Source: Mesorhizobium sp. WSM3862 (GTDB lineage Bacteria; Pseudomonadota; Alphaproteobacteria; Rhizobiales; Rhizobiaceae). Taken from it: a stretch of 64,000 nucleotides of DNA. Below the pieces are notes generated by a model, which was not told the origin of the DNA, made no database searches, and worked only from the letters and a program-made list of their open reading frames with translations. Location: assembly GCF_002294985.1 (NCBI RefSeq), contig NZ_NSGE01000015.1, positions 58,487-122,486 of the forward strand, in the 5' to 3' direction. Position 1 is the first letter of the stretch. Each line of letters starts with the position of its first letter. Made by a program: the position numbers and the translations under genes. This document shows positions 1 through 7,658 of this stretch, piece after piece.

Positions 1-1
1 C

Positions 2-175
2 AGCTATCGAGCTCGCGTAATCAACTACGACTTGACCGGCGGTGAGTGGGTTGAGGCTGACACGGTTCACGTCGAACCGGGCAAGTCCAACACTCGGTAC
101 GTCTGGGATACGCGCTGCCTGACCGTTCTGGAAGTCGGTCTTAGCGATGCTACAGAGGTCAACGGAGGAGAATGA
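2..175 (+). CDS. Hypothetical phage protein, C-terminal part
   Basis: This frame is open from the left edge of the window and stops at TGA 173-175, giving the last 57 residues of a protein whose start lies outside. The visible part is hydrophilic and contains YVWDTRCLTVLEV near the end. The next gene begins 2 bases after the stop, and its ribosome site GGAGGAG lies inside this frame, so the two are probably co-transcribed. I do not recognise the family. Its position just before an HNH nuclease and the terminase genes suggests the end of the early region of the prophage. Confidence 0.6.
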   Translation, partial: SYRARVINYDLTGGEWVEADTVHVEPGKSNTRYVWDTRCLTVLEVGLSDATEVNGGE

Positions 176-177
176 CC

Positions 178-399
178 ATGAACGCATTCAGCCCTTGGTT
201 CAACGGCACGCCCACTCCTGAGACCGATGCCTTCGAAGTAGGCGACATCGTCACACTCATCAGTGGTGGTCCGCCGCTTACCGTGCTCAATGCATGCGAC
301 TGCGGTGCGGTTGAGGTTGCCTGGTTCGATGGCTCTAGCCTGTCGGTGCAGGACTTACCGGAGGAAGCGCTCGTCCACTGGGTTGACCCTGATGAATAG
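178..399 (+). CDS. Small DUF2158 (YodC)-like protein
   Basis: A 73-residue protein. The core FEVGDIVTLISGGPPLTV followed by VAWFDG and a C-terminal LPEEALV matches the pattern of the DUF2158/YodC family (GD-V-L-SGGP-MTV ... WFD ... L), which is common in proteobacteria and phages and has no settled function. ATG 178 is preferred over ATG 172 because GGAGGAG at 164-170 is 7 bases from 178 and only 1 base from 172. The end overlaps the next small frame by 8 bases. The family call rests on recalled motif resemblance. Confidence 0.7.
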   Translation: MNAFSPWFNGTPTPETDAFEVGDIVTLISGGPPLTVLNACDCGAVEVAWFDGSSLSVQDLPEEALVHWVDPDE

Positions 400-523
400 C
401 ATCACCCGCTTGCTCGACAAGGTTCGGCAGTGGTTCGACGAATGGGTAATGCGAGCATGGATCTGGTATCACCTCAATGCCTATGACGCACGGCGCCACC
501 AAGCCGGACAGGCGCTCGCCTGA
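392..523 (+). CDS. Small basic hypothetical protein
   Basis: A 43-residue frame starting at an ATG that overlaps the stop of the preceding gene, a spacing typical of translationally coupled phage genes. The sequence is amphipathic and aromatic-rich (WFDEWVMRAWIWYHLNAYDARR). No family is recognised. Its end overlaps the beginning of the HNH gene. It is too short for length alone to prove coding; overlap with genes at both ends is the main support. Confidence 0.4.
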   Translation: MNSITRLLDKVRQWFDEWVMRAWIWYHLNAYDARRHQAGQALA

Positions 524-803
524 GGCTGCGGAATACCGCAAGCTCTATTCCACGGCCAGATGGAAACGCCTTCGTGAATTCAAGCTCGCACAGCAGCCGC
601 TGTGCGAGTGGTGCCTTGAGCAGGAGATAGTCGAGCCCGCTACCGAGGTGCACCACGCTGATGGCGGTCACAAGGGCGATGTCGTTAAGTTCTTTGCCGG
701 TCCATTCGTTTCAACCTGCAAGCCGTGCCATTCAAGGCGCGGCCAGCGCGAGGACCTTGGGTTGACGGTGATCCGGTTCGGGCCAGACGGCTGGCCTCTG
801 TGA
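477..803 (+). CDS. HNH endonuclease next to the terminase
   Basis: A 108-residue HNH nuclease. The zinc-binding CEWC (near residue 42), the EVHHADGG segment carrying the catalytic HH, and the C-terminal CKPCHSRRG form the usual CxxC...HH...CxxCH arrangement. In many HK97-like siphoviruses a small HNH protein is encoded directly upstream of the terminase genes and is needed with the large subunit for cos-end cleavage, and this gene occupies that place. Start choice is uncertain: ATG 477 and ATG 483 are in frame and neither has a strong ribosome site. Confidence 0.88.
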   Translation: MPMTHGATKPDRRSPEAAEYRKLYSTARWKRLREFKLAQQPLCEWCLEQEIVEPATEVHHADGGHKGDVVKFFAGPFVSTCKPCHSRRGQREDLGLTVIRFGPDGWPL

Positions 804-1046
804 CTTGCACGATGCTTGTCGATACTTCGCAGGCCTAAGTACATCTGGTCAAATAAATCGACCGATATTGCAAAACGCAAGAATATTTCGCGAATTGTAG
901 TTGACGGCCACCCAGCCGGATGGTATAATGGAGGGTTGGGGAGGGGTGTCGATGCCCTTCCGGCCGTCGGACCCTGCTACCGGCGCATCCCCCACAGCGC
1001 ACACGTCTGCAATTCGAAATATGACCCCCGCTCAGGATTTCGCCCT

Positions 1047-1430
1047 ATGGCACGGCCGAGAAATCCCCTCGCCAAAGCCAAGGCCGAGGGGCGTGAAAAG
1101 ATAAATGCTGGGCGCTTCAAGGATCGCGCGGAGCCAAAGGCCGGTGGGCCGCTTGGTGCCCCTCCGAAGTGGATCGTTGATACCGACACCAGCAAAGCAA
1201 AGTCGGCATGGCAGCTCTTTCAGAAGGAGCTGCCATGGCTCAACCAGTCGCACCGCATGCTGGTTGGTATGGCCGCCAACATCCAAGGACGCGTGATGGC
1301 GGGTCAAGAGGTTGGCGTCCAAGCCATGAACCTGCTCCGCCAAATGCTTGGCCAGATGGGCGCAACACCAGCCGACGCGACCAAGATCACGGTGCCTGAT
1401 GACGAGGATAAGGACGATCTGCTCGACTGA
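1047..1430 (+). CDS. Terminase small subunit (putative)
   Basis: 127 residues. It begins with a basic, low-complexity segment (MARPRNPLAKAKAEGREK) and continues with an alpha-helical part (AWQLFQKELPWL...MLVGMAANIQGRVM) ending in an acidic tail. Size, composition and position between HNH and the terminase large subunit fit a P27-like small subunit, which binds the packaging site and recruits the ATPase. Its end overlaps the start of the large subunit in another frame. ATG 1047 was chosen because the conserved-looking part begins there; upstream codons in the same frame look random. Confidence 0.72.
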   Translation: MARPRNPLAKAKAEGREKINAGRFKDRAEPKAGGPLGAPPKWIVDTDTSKAKSAWQLFQKELPWLNQSHRMLVGMAANIQGRVMAGQEVGVQAMNLLRQMLGQMGATPADATKITVPDDEDKDDLLD

Positions 1431-3297
1431 CGTCGGACCGGCTCTTCGGCGTGTCAACGACTACGCAGAGGCGGTCCTTTCGGGCGAAGTCATTGCTGGC
1501 CCGCATGTGCGGAATGCCTGCCGGCGACACCTCGACGACTTGGCCAGCGGTGCAGAACGCGGTTTGTGGTTCGATGACGTTGCCGCGCTGCGAGTGTTTC
1601 GGTTTTTCGAGGAGCGACTGAAACTTTCGGAGGGCCAGTTCGAGGGCAGACCGTTCAATCTGCACCCATCGCAGGCGTTCAAGCTTGGCTCGCTCTTTGG
1701 TTGGAAGCGACCGGACGGCACACGTCGCTTCCGGCGCGCCTACCTTGAGGAAGGGAAGGGCAACGGCAAGTCGCCGTTTGCTGGCGGTGTGGGGCTTTAC
1801 GGCCTGATGGCTGATGATGAGGCCGGTGCGCAGATTTATGCGGCTGCGGCGAAGAAGGAGCAAGCTGGCATCCTGTTTCAGGATGCTGTGAAGATGGTTC
1901 GCGCCGCTCCAGCGCTGGAACAGCGCTTGACATTCAGCGGCGGCCTTGGGCGAGAATTCAATATCGCGCACCATCGCTCCGGGTCTTTCTTCCGGCCCAT
2001 TTCGAAAGATAGCGGCAAGTCTGGTTCTGGTCCACGCCCGCATTTCGCGCTCTGCGATGAGGTGCACGAACACCCCGACCGCACGACCATGGAGATGCTC
2101 GAGCGCGGATTCAAATTCCGGCGCCAGCCGCTGCTTCTCATGATCACCAATTCTGGCAGCGACCGGAACACAGTGTGTTGGGAAGAGCACGAGCATGCGG
2201 TGCGCGTTGCGGCCGGGACGCGCGAGCCCGACGACGACTTTACCTATGTCGGCGAGGTGATTGACGATACGACTTTCGCGTACGTGTGCGCTCTCGATAA
2301 AGACGATGACCCGCTGGAGGATCCGACGTGCTGGGTGAAAGCGAACCCACTGCTTGGCACGATATTGACGGATGACTACCTGGCCAGCGTCGTTGCGCAG
2401 GCGAAGCAGATACCGGGCAAGCTGAACGGCATCTTGCGCCTACATTTCTGCAAATGGACAGACGCGGACAAGGCGTGGATGCCGCGGGCGACGGTCGAGA
2501 GCGTCATGGACGACTTCGATCCAGAAGAGCACGCTGAAGCGCCTGTCTTCTTGGGGGCCGACCTTTCTGGCAGCAAGGACATCACCGCATTGGCGTGTGT
2601 TGTCCCGACTGGCTTCAAGGAGATGCATCGCGACGACGGATCGTCGGTAAGCCTGCCGACGTTCGATGCCTGGGTAGAGGCCTGGACTCCGGGCGACACG
2701 CTGAAGGCGAGGGCGCTGGCTGACAAGGCGCCGTATGAGCAGTGGGTTGCAGGAGGATGGCTAAACGCGCCACCAGGACCGCGCATTCGCTACGACTACG
2801 TCGCAGCACGCGTGCAGCAGTTAAATCAGATCTTCGACATTCAGGCGATCGCGTACGACAAATACGCGTACAACAAATTCCGCGAGGAAGTCGAGGCGCT
2901 GGGCGTTGAAGTTGAGCACGTACCCCACCCGCAGGGCGGCAAAGTTCGCGCGAGGCCAAGCGAGGCGAAGATCGAGGCCGCTAAAGCGGCCGGCGAGCCA
3001 GCCCCGCAAGGGCTGTGGATGCCGGGCTCTGTTTCTGCTCTCGAGGAAATGATCATCGACGGGCGCATCCGCTTGAGGCGAAGCCCTGTGCTGATGACAG
3101 CCCTAATGGGCGCGACGTTCGATCGCGATCCTCAGGACAACCGATGGTTTGTGAAGCAAAAATCAACGGTGCGAATTGACGTCGCTGTCGCTCTTTGCAT
3201 GGCGATCGGTGCCGCGACAGACGCCGCCGGGCCGAATGTGTCTCAGCCGACGTCCCCTTGGGATGATCCCGCATTTTCTTTGATGGAAGCCGCATGA
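1399..3297 (+). CDS. Terminase large subunit
   Basis: 632 residues, the usual size for HK97-type TerL, the motor ATPase and nuclease that pumps DNA into the prohead. The Walker A motif is EEGKGNGKSPFAGG (about residue 115) and the Walker B is HFALCDEVHEH (about residue 216). The C-terminal nuclease half contains FLGADLSGSKDITALACV with its acidic residue, AYDKYAYNKF, and RIDVAVALCMA. The start overlaps the small subunit; ATG 1399 is the first in-frame ATG near that overlap, but no clear ribosome site is visible, so the first residues are uncertain. The end overlaps the portal gene by 4 bases (ATGA). Confidence 0.95.
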   Translation: MTRIRTICSTDVGPALRRVNDYAEAVLSGEVIAGPHVRNACRRHLDDLASGAERGLWFDDVAALRVFRFFEERLKLSEGQFEGRPFNLHPSQAFKLGSLFGWKRPDGTRRFRRAYLEEGKGNGKSPFAGGVGLYGLMADDEAGAQIYAAAAKKEQAGILFQDAVKMVRAAPALEQRLTFSGGLGREFNIAHHRSGSFFRPISKDSGKSGSGPRPHFALCDEVHEHPDRTTMEMLERGFKFRRQPLLLMITNSGSDRNTVCWEEHEHAVRVAAGTREPDDDFTYVGEVIDDTTFAYVCALDKDDDPLEDPTCWVKANPLLGTILTDDYLASVVAQAKQIPGKLNGILRLHFCKWTDADKAWMPRATVESVMDDFDPEEHAEAPVFLGADLSGSKDITALACVVPTGFKEMHRDDGSSVSLPTFDAWVEAWTPGDTLKARALADKAPYEQWVAGGWLNAPPGPRIRYDYVAARVQQLNQIFDIQAIAYDKYAYNKFREEVEALGVEVEHVPHPQGGKVRARPSEAKIEAAKAAGEPAPQGLWMPGSVSALEEMIIDGRIRLRRSPVLMTALMGATFDRDPQDNRWFVKQKSTVRIDVAVALCMAIGAATDAAGPNVSQPTSPWDDPAFSLMEAA

Positions 3298-4586
3298 AAT
3301 GGCCATTTCCCCGTAAAAAGCGGGCCGAACCGACGCAATCCGGAGAAATCCGGGCGGGTACGATCGAAAACCAGAACATTCCGGTAAGCGCGGAGAATTT
3401 CCTCGCGTACTTCGGTATCCAGTCGGCGAATCTGCCGGCCGTAACAATCGACAGCGCCTTGGCGGTGCCGGCGGTGTGGGCTGCGGTGGCATTTCTGTCT
3501 CGCACGTTGGCTGCGCTTCCGCTGCACGCGTACAAGCAGACAAAAGACGGCCCAAAACAACTTACTGGCCGCCTTGAGGCGATTGTCCACGACGCTCCCA
3601 ATCCTGAGCAGGGCTCATTCAAGTTCCGCCAATGGTTCTGGCAGCAGGTGTTTACCGGCGGCCGAGGTTTGGCGTGGATTGAGCGCACGCCTGGTGGGGT
3701 CGACTCGCTGTGGCCGATGGATCCGATCAAGACCACGATCCAACGTGTTGGTGGGAAGGTTCGCTACCAATACGGCGACGCCACGCATCCTGTCAAACAG
3801 TACCCGGCCGAGGACGTGATTGACGTCCCATTTATGCTTTGGCACGACGGGCTTCGCCACTACGGCCCGATCACCATGGCATCGAAGGCGATTCAACTCG
3901 CCCTGGCCATGAACGACTACGGCAGCAATTTCTTCGCCGGCGGCGGCGTGCCGCCGCTCGCGCTGCAGGGGCCGCTGCCTGCAGGCAAGGATGCGATGGC
4001 CCGCGCTCAGGCCGATATCAAGCGGTCGGTCGACGCGGCCAAGAATGCCAACGAGGCAGTTTTTCCGATTCCGCCAGGCTACGAATTGAAGCCGGTCGGC
4101 ATCGATCCTGCCAAGGGGCAGATGATTGAGGCGCGGCGCTTCCAGGTGGAAGAGATCGCCCGCATCTATCAGTTACCGAAGGTGTTCTTGCAAGACCTTA
4201 TCGGCGCCACGTTCAGCAACACCGAACAGCAAAACCTGATGCTGGTGCAGCACCTGGTTGGCCAGTGGGCCGAGGCTTTTGAGGACGAATTGAACCTCAA
4301 GCTATTCGGTCGCGCCGGCGGTGGCGGGAAGTATATCGAGCATAACCTCGATGGCATCCTGCGCGGTGACTTCCTTACGCGCATGAATGGCCTCGGCCAG
4401 GCGGTGCAGAACGGCCTGCTTACGCCGAACGAGGGCCGCGCGCTGGACAACCGGCCCGCCATGGAAAACGGCGACAAGCTGTACATCCAAGGCGCCACGG
4501 TTCCCCTTGGCAGCAACGTTGCCAAGCCCGGCAGAACGCCGCCGGCCAACGACAACAATAAACCTAATGAGGCCCAGGCCGCATGA
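3294..4586 (+). CDS. Portal protein, HK97 family
   Basis: 430 residues. Portal proteins form the dodecameric ring at the DNA-entry vertex. The sequence shows the typical HK97/phage_portal pattern: an N-terminal VPAVWAAVAFLSRTLAALPLH helix, IDVPFMLWHDGLRHYGPITM in the centre, and the C-terminal RIYQLPKVFLQDLIGATFSNTEQQ followed by EDELN. It overlaps TerL by 4 bases and the protease by 4 bases, so the three are translationally coupled. The C-terminus is Asn/Pro-rich. Confidence 0.95.
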   Translation: MKWPFPRKKRAEPTQSGEIRAGTIENQNIPVSAENFLAYFGIQSANLPAVTIDSALAVPAVWAAVAFLSRTLAALPLHAYKQTKDGPKQLTGRLEAIVHDAPNPEQGSFKFRQWFWQQVFTGGRGLAWIERTPGGVDSLWPMDPIKTTIQRVGGKVRYQYGDATHPVKQYPAEDVIDVPFMLWHDGLRHYGPITMASKAIQLALAMNDYGSNFFAGGGVPPLALQGPLPAGKDAMARAQADIKRSVDAAKNANEAVFPIPPGYELKPVGIDPAKGQMIEARRFQVEEIARIYQLPKVFLQDLIGATFSNTEQQNLMLVQHLVGQWAEAFEDELNLKLFGRAGGGGKYIEHNLDGILRGDFLTRMNGLGQAVQNGLLTPNEGRALDNRPAMENGDKLYIQGATVPLGSNVAKPGRTPPANDNNKPNEAQAA

Positions 4587-5230
4587 AAGACCTAGAAAAG
4601 CGCAGTGGCCTGCACGGCGTCGAGTTCCGCGAGGCGGAGGGCAAGCGCACCCTTGTTGGCTATGCTGCCATCTGGAACAGCGATACCACTATCGGCGATT
4701 ATTTCATCGAGCGCATAGCGCCTGGCGCATTCACCGCGGCACTTCGCGGTGACATCCTGGCGCTCTGCGATCATGACATCGGCCGTGTCATTGGTCGCAC
4801 CAAATCCGGCACGCTGCGCCTCGCCGAGGACCAGCGCGGACTGAAGGTCGAGATCGACGTTCCGGACACCACGGACGGCAATGACCTGTGGACGTTGGTC
4901 AAGCGTGGCGATGTCAGTGGCATGTCGTTCGCGTTCCGTGCCACAAAGCAGGAATGGGACGACACTGGCGATTTGCCGAAGCGAACCATCCTTGAGGCCG
5001 AGCTTTACGAGGTGACCGCCACGGCGCTGCCGGCCTACCCCGACACCACACTGGCCACGCGTTCGCTTGAGGCTGCGCGCGGTGAGGTCGAGCAAGTGAA
5101 GAAGGACGCCGAAAGGCGGGCTGCGGACGCTGCCGCTGCGGCTAGGCGAGTTTCCGAAAGGCGCGCCTCCATGGAGCAGAAGTTTCGAGGCATTCAGTCG
5201 CCTGAAGGGCGATCGGCGGACGCTTCGTAG
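4583..5230 (+). CDS. Prohead maturation protease, HK97 (S78) family
   Basis: 215 residues. Prohead proteases trim the scaffold region of the capsid protein during head assembly. The segment VGYAAIWNSDTTIGDYFIERIAPGAFTAAL and the catalytic-type LALCDHDIGRVIGRTKSGTL (His near residue 58), then VSGMSFAFRA with the Ser, match the herpesvirus-like fold of S78 proteases. The C-terminal 45 residues are a charged coiled-coil-like tail. The order portal-protease-capsid is the standard HK97 order. Confidence 0.93.
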   Translation: MKDLEKRSGLHGVEFREAEGKRTLVGYAAIWNSDTTIGDYFIERIAPGAFTAALRGDILALCDHDIGRVIGRTKSGTLRLAEDQRGLKVEIDVPDTTDGNDLWTLVKRGDVSGMSFAFRATKQEWDDTGDLPKRTILEAELYEVTATALPAYPDTTLATRSLEAARGEVEQVKKDAERRAADAAAAARRVSERRASMEQKFRGIQSPEGRSADAS

Positions 5231-5281
5231 TCACCCGGCTTAGCCCGGAGGGCGGCTAGTCCGCCATTCAACCCAAGACTA

Positions 5282-5317
5282 GCCCGTTTGGCTCCGCCGC
5301 GCGCGGAGGCGGGTTTC
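5282..5317 (+). terminator. GC-rich hairpin between protease and capsid genes
   Basis: CTCCGC (5292-5297) and GCGGAG (5303-5308) form a strong stem that is extended by outer CCCG/CGGG pairs and followed by a short T run. It sits in the 106-base gap before the capsid gene. It may be a partial terminator or an RNA-processing or stability element for the highly expressed capsid message. Confidence 0.5.
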
Positions 5318-5336
5318 TATTGCCTAAAGGTACGAT

Positions 5337-6608
5337 ATGACCCTCAGGGAAATGCAGGAAAAGCGCGGCAAGCTTGTTGCGCAGGCGCGCGAAGCACTGG
5401 AAGAGATCCGCAAGAATACGGACCATGCTCGCGCTGCCGAACTTGAAAAGCGCCACGACGACATCATGGCCGAATTCGACAAGCTCGAGAAGGACATCGA
5501 GCGCGAGCAGCGCATGGCTGCAGCCGAGGCCCGCATCAATGCGGCGGCCGAAGAGGAGCGTCGTCGGCAGCGCCCGACCGGCGCCGACACCGAGCAGCGC
5601 GGCCGGTCCGAAGGCGACAAGCCGGAATACCGCTCTGTCTTTTACAAGTTCCTCGCCAGCGGCGGCGCTCTGGACACGCTGGACGCCGAAGAGCGGTCCA
5701 TTTTGCGCCAGGGTACCGTCGAGATTGAAAAGCGTATCCAGACCGGCGGCTCGAACGCGGCGGGCGGCTATACAGTACCGGTCGAACTGCAGAGCTTGCT
5801 CGTGCGCGCCATGAAGGCGTGGGGTCCGATGTACGATGGCAACATCGTCAGCGAACTGAACACCTCTGCCGGCAATGCGTTGCCGATCCCGACCACGGAC
5901 GACACCGGCAACACTGGTGTTCAGGGTACGGAAGGCACGGCGCTTACCGATGACGGCTCTGCTGACGCTGTGTTTGGCCAGAAGCAACTCGAGGCCTACG
6001 ACTTCAACACGAAGTTCGTGAAGTTCTCCTGGCAGCTTGCGCAGGATTCGATCTTTAACGTTGAGGCTCTGCTTTCCGACCTTCTCGGCGAGCGCCTTGG
6101 CCGCCTGGCCAACGCACAGCTCACGACCGGCACCGGCACGTCCGCGCCGAACGGTATCGTCACCGCCTCGACGCTCGGCGTTACCGCCGCATCGGCAACC
6201 GCGATCGCCTCGGACGAACTGATCGACCTGCAGCACTCGGTTGACCCGGCTTACCGTCAGTCGCCGAAGGTTGGTTGGATGTTCAACGACCAGACGCTTA
6301 AGGCGATCAGGAAGCTCAAGGACGGCCAGGGCAACTACCTCTGGCAGATGGGCGACGTCACCAAGGCTCAGCCGGCCCTGCTCCTCGATCATAAATACAA
6401 CGTCAATCAGGCTGTGGCCAACATCGCGACCGGCAACAAGGCCGTGATCTTTGGCGATCTGGGCAAGTATTGGGTCCGCAAGGTTGGCGCCCCGGTGATC
6501 GGCGTTCTGCGTGAGCGCTTCTGGCCGGATCTGGGCATCGCTGGCCTGATCCGTTTCGACGGCGAACTGCTCGACGCCGCGGCGGTCAAGCATCTCAAGT
6601 TGGCCTAA
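5337..6608 (+). CDS. Major capsid protein, HK97 fold
   Basis: 423 residues. The first ~100 residues are a charged coiled coil (scaffold-like delta domain, removed by the protease in HK97), followed by the capsid fold: GGYTVPVELQSLLVRAMKAWGPM, EKYDFNTKFVKFSW-like strands, GRLANAQLTTGTGTSAPNGI, and the C-terminal IGVLRERFWPDLGIAGLIRFDGELLDA. AAAGG precedes ATG 5337. This is the prohead shell subunit. The gene order and the likely N-terminal scaffold are both typical of HK97-like phages. Confidence 0.96.
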   Translation: MTLREMQEKRGKLVAQAREALEEIRKNTDHARAAELEKRHDDIMAEFDKLEKDIEREQRMAAAEARINAAAEEERRRQRPTGADTEQRGRSEGDKPEYRSVFYKFLASGGALDTLDAEERSILRQGTVEIEKRIQTGGSNAAGGYTVPVELQSLLVRAMKAWGPMYDGNIVSELNTSAGNALPIPTTDDTGNTGVQGTEGTALTDDGSADAVFGQKQLEAYDFNTKFVKFSWQLAQDSIFNVEALLSDLLGERLGRLANAQLTTGTGTSAPNGIVTASTLGVTAASATAIASDELIDLQHSVDPAYRQSPKVGWMFNDQTLKAIRKLKDGQGNYLWQMGDVTKAQPALLLDHKYNVNQAVANIATGNKAVIFGDLGKYWVRKVGAPVIGVLRERFWPDLGIAGLIRFDGELLDAAAVKHLKLA

Positions 6609-6617
6609 TTTGGAATA

Positions 6618-6658
6618 GCGGGCTTGCCTTCGGGTTAGCCCGCCTCCGCTTTGGAGGT
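6618..6658 (+). other. Two consecutive hairpins, second one covering a ribosome site
   Basis: GCGGGCT (6618-6624) pairs with AGCCCGC (6637-6643), directly followed by CTCC-GCTTT-GGAG (6645-6657). The second hairpin contains the GGAGG ribosome site of the next gene. It may tune capsid message decay and keep the following small gene low compared with capsid. This is inferred from sequence only. Confidence 0.5.
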
Positions 6659-6661
6659 GAA

Positions 6662-6862
6662 ATGCTTTTGAAGATGCTCACAGGCCTTTCGGGGCCGCTG
6701 TTCAGCTTGGCGCCTGGCGACGAGTACGATTTTGATGACGCTGAAGCGGAACGTCTGAAGGCTGCCGAGTTCGCCATTGACGCCGAGCCCAAGGCTCCAG
6801 CTACGACCAAGAGGGGCAAGGCTGATGTGGTATCCAGCAACGGTGACGACGCCGGCGGCTAA
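6662..6862 (+). CDS. Small acidic head-region protein
   Basis: 66 residues, starting 5 bases after GGAGGTG. It opens with MLLKMLTGLSGPLFSLAPGDEYDFDDAEAERL and ends in a charged, low-complexity tail. Short proteins of this type (signature: LAPGDEYD-FDDAEAERL) occur directly after the capsid gene in many alphaproteobacterial prophages, where they are thought to belong to the head or head-tail connection. No enzymatic motif is visible. It overlaps the next gene in another frame. Confidence 0.7.
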   Translation: MLLKMLTGLSGPLFSLAPGDEYDFDDAEAERLKAAEFAIDAEPKAPATTKRGKADVVSSNGDDAGG

Positions 6863-7355
6863 TGAGCCGGTATCGCTTGTTGAGGCTAAGCGGCAAGTCC
6901 GCATCGATTTCGAAGACGACGACGAATACCTGACGGACTTGATATCGGTCGCGCGTAGTCACGCCGAGAAGTACTGCAACGTCTACCTGGCGCCCCAAAC
7001 GGTCGCGGCTAAGGCGGACGACTGGTGCGATTTTCGGCATCTGCCGGTTGGTCCTGCGCAGTCTGTAACGTCGATCGCCTACGTCGACAGCACGGGCAAC
7101 CCGCAGACGCTGGCCGGCACGGTTTACGAACTTCGCAACGATGCGATCGTGCTGAAGTACGGCCAGAATTGGCCAGCCATTCACCCGGGATCGCTTATCA
7201 CGCTCACCGTTGCGGTGGGCACAGCCGACGTTCAGCCGGCGATCAAGCACGCAATTCTGGTTCGCGTAGCGGACCTCTACGAGAGCAGGGAGAGCCAGGA
7301 CGACTCCAAATGGACGACGTTCGACTCGCTGCTGAGCAATCACCGCTATTACTAA
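6825..7355 (+). CDS. Head-tail connector protein (gp6-like)
   Basis: 176 residues. The segment EPVSLVEAKRQVRIDFEDDDEYLTDLI is the characteristic start of the gp6/QLRG-type connector family (L-EAK-hLRId-D-DD-yL--LI---r), and the C-terminus holds the usual PAIKHAILVRVADLYESRE helix. These adaptors sit under the portal ring and create the binding site for head completion proteins. The start lies inside the preceding gene in another frame, with GAGGGG 9 bases upstream. Confidence 0.87.
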   Translation: MWYPATVTTPAANEPVSLVEAKRQVRIDFEDDDEYLTDLISVARSHAEKYCNVYLAPQTVAAKADDWCDFRHLPVGPAQSVTSIAYVDSTGNPQTLAGTVYELRNDAIVLKYGQNWPAIHPGSLITLTVAVGTADVQPAIKHAILVRVADLYESRESQDDSKWTTFDSLLSNHRYY

Positions 7356-7388
7356 AACAAATTGCGGCGCGAGCCGCTGGATAGGACA

Positions 7389-7658
7389 ATGGCAGCAACG
7401 CAAATTCTGGCTACCGCGTCCACGGCGGCCGACTCGGCCGATGTTACAGTTGCGGCTGGCACGCCCATTACGGTCAGCCTAAAGGGTGTGACTAATCAGA
7501 GCGCACTTGTGCTAATCTCCCTCAAGGATGACGCCGGAGCCTACAACCAAACGGGCGGTCGGCTCACGTCCGATGTCCCATCCCTGATGATTTCCGCACC
7601 TGGCACTTACCGCTTCTCTCGTGTTGCTGGTGCTACGTGCGGAGTGTTCAGTGGCTAG
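7389..7658 (+). CDS. Small hypothetical head-module protein
   Basis: 89 residues, mainly beta-prone (ADSADVTVAAGTPITVSLKG...VLISLKDDAGAYNQTGGRL...APGTYRFSRVAGATCGVFSG). The pattern resembles small phage decoration or head-fibre domains, but I cannot assign a family. AGGA precedes ATG 7389. Its end overlaps the start of the SGNH-esterase gene by 8 bases, suggesting that the two are made together. Confidence 0.65.
   Translation: MAATQILATASTAADSADVTVAAGTPITVSLKGVTNQSALVLISLKDDAGAYNQTGGRLTSDVPSLMISAPGTYRFSRVAGATCGVFSG

Noticed and set aside
5268..6593. Long minus-strand frame opposite the capsid gene
   Set aside because: Shadow of a strongly coding plus-strand gene with clear HK97 capsid features.
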